Source: Piliocolobus tephrosceles
Lineage: Eukaryota; Chordata; Mammalia; Primates; Cercopithecidae
Direction: 5' to 3'
Assembly (NCBI RefSeq): GCF_002776525.5
Contig: NC_045436.1
Location: 46,593,552 to 46,657,551 of the forward strand
DNA length: 64,000 bases
The notes beneath the pieces are model-generated. The model saw nothing but the letters and a program-made list of their open reading frames with translations. It was not told the origin of the DNA and searched no databases. Positions 58,044-64,000 of the stretch are shown here, one piece after another; the stretch's first letter is position 1; each line of letters starts with the position of its first letter. The position numbers and the translations under genes were made by a program.

Positions 58044-59485
58044 TCAGAGGTGACAATATGCCAGCAGCCCTCACTCTCAGCACCTCCTCTGCCTCGGAGT
58101 CCACTCTGGCAGCACTTGAGGAGCACTTCAGCCTGCCACAGCACAGTGGGAACCCCTCTCTGGGCTGACTGAGGCCAGAGCTGCCTCTCTCTGCTTGCAG
58201 GGAGATGTGGAGGGAGAGGTGTGGGTGGGAACTGGGGCTGTGCATGGGGCTTGCGGGCCAGTGCGAGTTCCCTCGTTAGCCACAGAGTGGCCAACTGGCA
58301 CCACTGGCCTAGGGCAGGGAGGGGCTTAGCACCCGGGCCAGCAGCTGTGGAGGTTGCGTGGGGTCCTCCAGCAGGGCTGCACTCAAATTCTCACAGGGTT
58401 TAGCTGCCTCCCCACAGGCCACGGCTAGGGACCTGCAGCCAGCCATGACTGAGCTCCCTGCCTGAGGTGGGCTTCCGCTGCAGCCCCAGCCTCCCCCAGA
58501 CTCGCAGCCCCCTGCTCCGTGGTGTCTGGTCCCATCAACAATCCAAGGGCTGAGGAGTGCAGGCGCAGCTCAGGACTGGCAGGCAGCTCCCCCTGCAGCC
58601 CCAGTGCAGGATCCACTAGGTGAAGCCAGCTGGTCTCCTGAGCCAGATGTGGACTTGGAGAACTTTTATATCTAGCTGGAGGATTGCATGTGTACCAATC
58701 AGCACTCTGTGTCTAGCTAACCTAGTGGAGACTTGGAGGCCTAGCATGCTGACTCTGTGTCTTGCTCAAGGATTGTAAATACACCAATCAGCACTTTGTG
58801 TCTAGCTCAGGGTTTGTAAATACACGAATCAGTACTCTGTGTCTAGCTCAAGGTTTGTAAATACACCAATTGGTACTCTGTATCTAGCTGACTCTGTGTC
58901 TAGCTAACCTAGTGGGGACTTGGAGAACTTTTCCCTCTAGCTCAAGGATTGTAAATGCACCAATCAGCACTCTGTCAAAATGGACCAATCAGCTCTCTGT
59001 AAAATAGACCAATCAGCAGGATGTGGGTGGAGTCAGATAAGGAAATAAAAGCAGGCTGCCGCAGTCAGCTGGCAGTAACTCTCTTGGGTCCCCTTCCACA
59101 CTGTGGAAGCTATGTCCTTTCCCTCTTTGCAATAAATCTTGCTGCTGCTAACTCTTTGGGTACAGGCTGCCTTCATGAGCTGCAACACTCACCGTGAAGG
59201 TCTGCAGCTTCACTCCTGAAGCCAGCTAGACCACGAACCCACTGGGAAGAATGAACAACTCCAGATGCGCTGCCTTTAAGAGCTGTAACACTCACCACGA
59301 AGGTCTGCAGCTTCACTCCTGACAGCGAGACCACTCACCAGAAGGAAGAAGCTGCAGACACATCTGAACATCTGAAGGAACAAACTGTGGGTACACCATC
59401 TTTAAGAACTGTAACACTCACCGCGAGGGTCTGTGGCTTCATTCTTGAAGTCAATGAGACTAAGAACCCACCAATTACGGACACA
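58044..59485 (+). mobile_element. Solo LTR12C (HERV9) inserted into THE1
   Basis: 1442 bp between direct GCAT repeats at 58040-58043 and 59486-59489, the 4-bp target duplication expected for a gammaretrovirus-like ERV. Landmarks in order: AGAGGTGACA start, GCACTTGAGGAGC, GGGGCTTAGCACCCGGGCCA, CAAGGGCTGAGGAGTGCAGG, GATCCACTAGGTGAAGCCAG, repeated GTGTCTAGCTCAAGG/ACACCAATCAG units, AATAAAAGCAGGCTGCC, CTTCCACACTGTGGAAGC, AATAAATCTTGCTGCTGC, and the three AACACTCACC-GTCTGCAGCTTCA blocks to CCACCAATTACGGACACA. No HERV9 internal sequence remains, so it is a solo LTR from recombination. It is the youngest layer of this nest. Confidence 0.96.
58690..59136 (+). promoter_or_regulatory. LTR12C U3 enhancer repeats, core promoter and poly-A signal
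   Basis: ACCAATCAG-type CCAAT boxes occur near 58694, 58783, 58959, 58984 and 59009, with degraded versions between (ACGAATCAG, ACCAATTGG). They are spaced by a TGTGTCTAGCTCAAGG repeat. GTCAGATAAGGAAATAAAAGC holds a GATA motif and the TATA-like AATAAAAG at 59044-59051, so initiation would be expected about 25-30 bp downstream. AATAAA at 59131-59136 is the LTR poly-A signal. LTR12C copies are known to act as NF-Y-dependent promoters or enhancers in germline and some somatic cells. Activity of this copy is not shown by sequence. Confidence 0.75.
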
Positions 59486-59846
59486 GCATGACCTGGGTGT
59501 GAGACCTGCAGTCAAAGGAGGTAATTCTGGAGCTTTAAAATTTGACTACCTCACTGGATTTTGGATTTGCGTGGCCCTGTAATCCCTTTGTTTTGGCCTA
59601 TTTCTCCCATTTGGAATGTCTGTATTTACCCAAGACCTGTACTCCCATTGTATCTAGGAAGTAACTAGCTTGCTTTTTATTTTGCAGCCTCAGAGGCAGA
59701 AGGCACTTGCCTTGTCTCAGATGAGACTTCAGACTGTGGACTTTTGGGTTAATGCTGAAATGAGTTAAGACTTTGGGGGACTGTTGGGAAGACATTACTG
59801 GTTTTGAAATGTGAGTACATGAGATTTGGAGGAGCCAGGGGTGGAA

Positions 59847-60188
59847 TGATATGATTTGGCTGTGTCCCCACCCAAATCTCAATTTGAATTGTAGCTCCCA
59901 GAATTCCCAGGTGTTGTGAGAGGGACCCAGGGAGAGGCAATTGAATCATGGGGGCTGGTCTTTCCTGTGATAGTAAATGAGTATGGTGAGATCTGATGGG
60001 TTTATCAGGGATTTCTGCTTTTGTTTGTTCCTCATTTTCTCTTGTTGCCACCATGTAAAAAGTGCCTTTGCCTCCCGCCGTGATTCTGAGGCCTCCTCAG
60101 CCATGTAGAACTGTAAGTCCAATTAAACCTCTTTTTCTTTCCAGTCTTGGGTATGTCTTTATAAGCAGCATGAAAACAGACTAATACC
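59847..60188 (+). mobile_element. Complete 3' LTR of the THE1 element
   Basis: 342 bp from TGATATGATTTGGCTGTGTC to GAAAACAGACTAATACC. It contains CCCAGAATTCCCAGGTGTTG, TTGAATCATGGGGGCTGG, GATCTGATGGGTTTATCAGG, TTCTCTTGTTGCCACCATGT and CAATTAAACCTCTTTTTCTT, the THE1B/C landmarks. Its right edge meets the second half of the MLT1 LTR. Confidence 0.93.
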
Positions 60189-60440
60189 GCCTCTTCCAGC
60201 TTCTGAAAGCCCCAGACATCCCTTGGTTTGTGATAATGTAACTTCAGTTTCTGCCTGTTTTTATTCTGTGTCCAATTTTCTCTCTTTGTCACCAGTCCTA
60301 TTGGATCAGGGATCACCCTAATGCAGTATGGCTTCATTTTAACTGCATACATCTGCAAATACCTAATTTCCAAACAAGGACATATTCTAAGGCTCCAGGG
60401 GGAAATGCATTTTGCAGGGACACCATTCAACCCAAAACAG

Positions 60441-61019
60441 GGGTTGTAGAAAAGAGATCTATAAAAATTGTATTATAATCATTCTGTAGGAAGGTGAATG
60501 CTTCACAGTGATGCTGTGCAATTTGGAACCCCCTTCACCACTCCCATCACCATCACTTAGTCCTTTTTTTCGTAGAGTTGACCTTAAGGAGTGGACTAAT
60601 TTCAGTCGCTTAAGATGCTTTTCTCCGAAAACTTTCTCCAAATACTAGGAAAATGAGTGCTTTGAGGAGAAAAATGGCTTTGATAAAATATTATTAAGGT
60701 GAAAACTTGAAGAATGTCCTTTACTGGGTAAATGCCCTTTACCTGTGGAAGAAAAAATAAACTGTGAACATATTTTCAAGGCTTTAATTTGATCCACTTC
60801 ATTTCCCCTTAGTAGATGACCTAACCTATTACTTTACTAAAAAGCTAGCTTAAGTGAGCTCTGCCATCACGTGGCATTGCCTTTAGGGCCTTCAGTTTTT
60901 CATCCGCAGCTCTGACCTCCTCCTCATTTCTCTCATGCCCTGCTGTGAGGAAGTGCCTGTCTCCTCCTAGCAGAGGCTGACCTTTCCACTTATGCTCTTA
61001 ATCTAGACACCTTTGCTTT
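60441..61019. other. Unassigned DNA
   Basis: No gene or repeat recognised. The minus-strand frame at 60459-60641 has no features. Confidence 0.45.
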
Positions 61020-61470
61020 CTCTGAGATCTTATTTCTTCAGTTTTTCTCTTTTTTTCTTTGTAAATTTAATCTTCCTCTCTACTAGCTATTTCCTGTATG
61101 CCAATAAACACATTTAGGTCTCTGTCTCCTGACAGACCACACTTTTTGACTCTGCCGCTAACATTTTCTTCGGGTCTCAAAATTTTTTATACTCTAAGCA
61201 GCATTTGACATCTTAACCATCTCCTCTATGATCTCTCTTTTCCCCATCTCTCATTTCTTTTTACCTTACTAATATTTCCTCCTCTCTCTCCTTCACGGAG
61301 TCCCCGCTTTCCTACTGTGTCTTAAAATGGAAGTAATCCAAGATTTTCTCCTCAAAACTTAAAAAAAAAAAATTTCTTTGACGATTTCTTCCTCTCTCAC
61401 ATCTTCAATTAATATCTTCCAAATCTAAACTTTTTACTCCCAATTTTTCATAATGTCCAGAAGACACAAT
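61020..61470 (+). mobile_element. Possible L2 RT-region fragment, plus strand
   Basis: Words such as AGCAGCATTTGACATCTTAA, followed at suitable distance by pyrimidine-rich TTCCTCCTCTCTCTCCTTCA and later GACGATTTCTTCCTCTCTCA, resemble the sense L2 RT text (GCAGCATTTGACACTGTTGA and GATGACTCCCAAATTTAT types). Divergence is high, so this is tentative. Confidence 0.35.
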
Positions 61471-61479
61471 AGCTGTATC

Positions 61480-61690
61480 AATAACAACAGTATTAGTTAC
61501 TGTTTAATGAGTATCTGAGATGTGCTATCCATACTGCTTTTCCTTTTCTTTTTAAAAAATATTATCTTATTTAATTCCCCTGTAAAGTCTATAAGTTGGA
61601 TGTTGTTATTCACAATTTTTTCAGGGAAGAAAACAGGCTTGAGACATTAAGCTATTTTCTCAAAGCCACTTAGTAAAAAAGCAAAAGTTC
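61480..61690 (-). repeat. MIR SINE remnant
   Basis: Reverse-oriented MIR: ACTGTTTAATGAGTATCTGA, GATGTGCTATCCATACTGCT, TATCTTATTTAATTCCCCTG, GGATGTTGTTATTCACAATT, AGGGAAGAAAACAGGCTTGA and AAAGCCACTTAGTAAAAAAG. It keeps the complement order of tail, GTGAGGATTAAATG and CAAGTTACTTAACC parts. Confidence 0.7.
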
Positions 61691-63089
61691 TCTGCATAGA
61701 CTCTAGAAATATCTTAATAAGACCACTGCATCTGCCTTACTTCCTATTTTTTGTTATTTACAACACTTGACTCCTTATTTTAATTTCGGGGCTCAGGTTC
61801 TAAATGTTAGGGTTTTCCTCCATCTTCTTCATAGGTCTCTTCACACCATAACATAGTTACTTGCCAAGTTGTTTTTAATGTCTTGAATCTAGCCCTTCTT
61901 CTTCAGTTTGAACATTGCCATACTGTTTCAATCCTACCTTGTGTCTTATCTGTTACAAAGTACCTTTATTGTTATTACTCTCTTTTGCATCCTGTACTTA
62001 ATGCTCTTACATGATTAGCCTTCCGGAAGCCCAGCTAGAGAGTGTCATTCAGTTTCTTGTGGTTCTTCAACATTTTCTGCTTAATTAGATACTGATGCCT
62101 CAGACTAGAGGCGATATGTAACAAATTAGAGTTTATTCCGATGATAAAATGAGAGAGTACACATGAAGTATCTAGCATCATGTTTGCATATAGAAAGGGC
62201 TTCATAAATATTTTGTAATTATAACAACTTGGTGCTCTTCGCAATGTGATCTAAACTTTCTCTTCCAGTTTATGTGTTCCAAAGCCCTCCCACTATACCT
62301 TCTATTCTAACAGAACAAAATAAGATGTATCAATTTTTCTGCTGTAGTGCTTTTATTTATGTTGTTTTCTTTCCTGAAGTGTTGCCCTCCTTTCTTTTCA
62401 TTGTTTATTTCTGCCTTTGAAATCCTATCAATTACAAGTCCTTCTCAAAGGCCATCTTCATGAAAGTTTATTTTCCTGAGTGAGTAATTTCTGGTCCAAA
62501 AGAAGACTTGGAGAGTGAAAATTCAGGGACAATTAGCAGTCTTTGCCATACCTTCTTGTGAAATCATTTGCCATGTTACTATGTTATTTTTACTTTCATT
62601 ATCTTTTTATAAAAACAGCACTTAAAGATTGAATCAGTTTGAGTAACTGGGTTTTTTTGATAGCTGAATAGGTATTCATTAAGGCACAAACACTTTTTAC
62701 TTGGCTCTTCTCAACAGAAATTGTTCAAAATGTATTGCCTCTTCAGTTAAATTACTGAAAATAATAATTTAATTTTTAAAATAATTTCTTGGATATTCAG
62801 GATCCTCTTTATAGACATTAACTATTTTACTGAGCTGAAGTGATGTCCTTGGACATGATGCTTCAAGTTCCTCTTTATAAACTTTCACTATTCTATTGCG
62901 ATGTAATAAACTGATGCCCTTGGACACTCAGCAGGCATTTGTTCCTATACTCAGTGTCTCCAGTTCTTGTGCCTATTTTTAAACAAAACCTCTCCTGCCT
63001 CCGTGAAACTTTTAGTGAAAACTTTTAGTGGCTGGTGTCAGTGCAATTTGCCTACAGAAACCCTTCTCTGTCTTTTTTCTTGCCTTTTA
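61691..63089. other. AT-rich DNA with a probable L2 fragment near 62350-62480
   Basis: The stretch TTCTTTCCTGAAGTGTTGCC ... TTGAAATCCTATCAATTACA ... CTTCTCAAAGGCCATCTTCA (62364-62463) resembles the plus-strand L2 3' region (CTGGAATGCTCTTCCC, AACTCCTACTCATCC, CTCAGGGAAGCC types). The rest holds nothing that I can name. Two similar GATGCCCTTGGACA/GATGTCCTTGGACA words recur at about 62842 and 62912. Confidence 0.4.
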
Positions 63090-63310
63090 TAATGTTTTAT
63101 GAGCTTAGAAATGAAACAAACGCCATGTGCATGGCTCAGTTCTAGGTGTTTTACATATTTTAACTCATTTCACTTTTATAACAACCCTATACGAATTATT
63201 TTTCTCATCTCATGAGTGATGTAATAAAGCATTGAGTTTAAATAACTTGCCCAAAGTCACAGAGTTTGTAAATAGCAGAGTCAGCATTCAACTCAGTCGA
63301 ACTCAAATTC
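63090..63310 (-). repeat. MIR SINE remnant
   Basis: Clear antisense MIR: TGCATGGCTCAGTTCTAGGT, GTTTTACATATTTTAACTCA, TTTATAACAACCCTATACGA, AATAACTTGCCCAAAGTCAC, AGTTTGTAAATAGCAGAGTC and AGCATTCAACTCAG. This corresponds to the complement of the MIR tail, core and GTGACCTTGGGCAAGT box, the best preserved MIR in the window. Confidence 0.85.
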
Positions 63311-64000
63311 TGAAAGAGAGTGAGGGACATTCTTATATAAATAACACTTTTGGCCTTCCAAGCATTTTCTCCTTGCTCTGTTGCATACAGATTGACTCAC
63401 AAGATAGACAAGTTTCATGTAGGTGAGGTGTTTTGGCCACTTTGGTTGTTTGGCAGTTATGTTAGAAAGCAGTGAGAGTTTGTTCTATGCTATGAAAAGA
63501 AGACAAATTATAAAGCAGGTGTTCAAAGGTAAAATCAAATATTTCTTTTTTTCTACATTTGTTGTCACTGTCATTGGAAGCCAATTTATTATTTTTCTCA
63601 CAGTGGCCAAATAGTAGTTTGCTTAATGGCTTCTGATTTGAAATCCACAGACTACTGTTTCACGTATTGATTGTTTGCATCATCAGGAGAGAAAGTTTCA
63701 GGGGAAGAAAAAAAAAGTCTAGGGACTGTCACCAGTGTTTTTCTTTGCTGCTATACTATAGAAACCAGTTTCCAAACATGACTGATTCAAAGGAAAAAGG
63801 ATTGTCTCTTGGTCAAGGAAATAGGTGTCTACCTAACGTGCAAAGTAGGTACTCTGGAAGGAAATATGCATTTGAAAAATGCAATGTAAATTATCTGGCA
63901 ATGCTTCTAACCTGAAGTAAAATGTGGCACAGAGCATCTTAGAGTAAGAACATACTAGCTGGGAACAATGCCAAAAACCAAGAGAAGAAGAAGAAGAAAA
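63311..64000. other. Unassigned DNA ending in an AAG-rich run
   Basis: No gene or named repeat. Short plus-strand frames (63423-63614 and 63667-63915) have no features. The window ends in an AGAAGAAGAAGAAGAAAA run (from about 63981), perhaps the beginning of a longer microsatellite or element. Confidence 0.45.

Larger units (their letters stand above)
56724..60188 (+). mobile_element. THE1 (THE1B/C-like) MaLR element with internal region
   Basis: LTR remnant, internal region, then a complete 3' LTR, all in plus orientation. Flanks GTCTC (56719-56723) and GCCTC (60189-60193) fit a 5-bp target duplication with one change. Internal sequence runs from 56830 to 59846, and is interrupted by the LTR12C. 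It shows the usual THE1 internal words (GGAAGTGACTTTCGAACTGG, CATGGCAGCCCCTCCCATCA, TTGTATCTAGGAAGTAACTA, GACTTTGGGGGACTGTTGGG). THE1 elements spread in anthropoid ancestors and are non-autonomous relatives of ERV-L. Confidence 0.94.
56560..60440 (-). mobile_element. MLT1-type LTR, minus strand, split by THE1
   Basis: Left part 56560-56723: TATTAGTTTCCTAGGTCTGC, AAAGTGGGTGACTTAAAACA, TCTGGAGGCCAGAAGTCCAA, AATCAAGGTGTTGGCAGGGC. Right part 60189-60440: CCTCTTCCAGCTTCTGAAAG, CAGTCCTATTGGATCAGGGA, CATCTGCAAATACCTAATTT, CACCATTCAACCCAAAACA. Joined, they are one antisense MLT1 LTR of about 415 bp. The THE1 element lies between them. Confidence 0.9.

Noticed and set aside
57816..58294. Minus-strand frames of 75-133 codons and plus-strand frames in the same place
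   Set aside because: They lie across the THE1/LTR12C junction, where GC-richer sequence gives many chance frames. None has a recognisable domain.

Overview
This window is repeat-dense nuclear DNA of a primate, most likely an Old World monkey, ape or human. The clade is set by its transposons: dimeric Alu elements, young L1PA-type 3' ends, THE1 and MST retrotransposon LTRs, an Hsmar1 mariner copy and an HERV9 LTR of the LTR12C type. I found no protein-coding gene, exon, tRNA or rRNA that I can support. The only long open frames lie inside dead transposons or are antisense shadows of them. The window reads as intergenic or deep intronic sequence in an AT-rich isochore.

Layout. 1-2750: AT-rich unassigned sequence, one MST-type LTR and one MIR. 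2752-9600: a patchwork of minus-strand L1 pieces (3' UTR, ORF2, ORF1, 5' region) with two inverted L1 segments, a MaLR LTR fragment, an Alu and a (TTTC)n tract that contains a 10-N assembly gap. 9786-10065: an old Alu. About 10500-20440: a nearly full-length plus-strand L1 with a tandemly repeated 5' region. It has been split by an L1PA copy, an Alu inside an Alu, an MST LTR and an Hsmar1 transposon. 20440-27500: another old L1 fragment, a perfect (CAC)21 tract, and a nearly full-length minus-strand L1M interrupted by MaLR, L1PA and Alu insertions. 27500-37100: mostly unassigned single-copy-looking DNA with isolated Alu, MIR and L1PA remnants. 37118-46860: AluJ, the 5' half of a plus-strand old L1 split by an MST LTR, an L2 tail, an old L1 ORF2 fragment and Alu. 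46870-51700: unassigned DNA, a striking AT-rich inverted repeat and an MLT1 LTR. 51697-54350: a long, decayed minus-strand L2 with recognisable reverse-transcriptase remains, split by a 510-bp LTR-like insertion. 56560-60440: three generations of LTR elements nested in one another (MLT1, then THE1, then LTR12C). 60440-64000: L2 and MIR relics in AT-rich DNA.

Nothing here forms an operon or pathway. The biology is the order of insertions: MIR, L2 and old L1 first, then MLT1 and MST, then THE1, Hsmar1 and older Alu, then LTR12C, L1PA and younger Alu. Target-site duplications that I could read directly support several of these steps. The element most likely to have a present-day function is the LTR12C, which keeps CCAAT boxes, a GATA/TATA-like core and a polyadenylation signal. 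I see no previously undescribed biological system. The best leads are structural: the palindrome at 49.9 kb, the L1 segment inverted through microhomology at 5.7-6.0 kb, the roughly 98-bp array in the L1 5' region, and the unidentified LTR-like insertion in L2.
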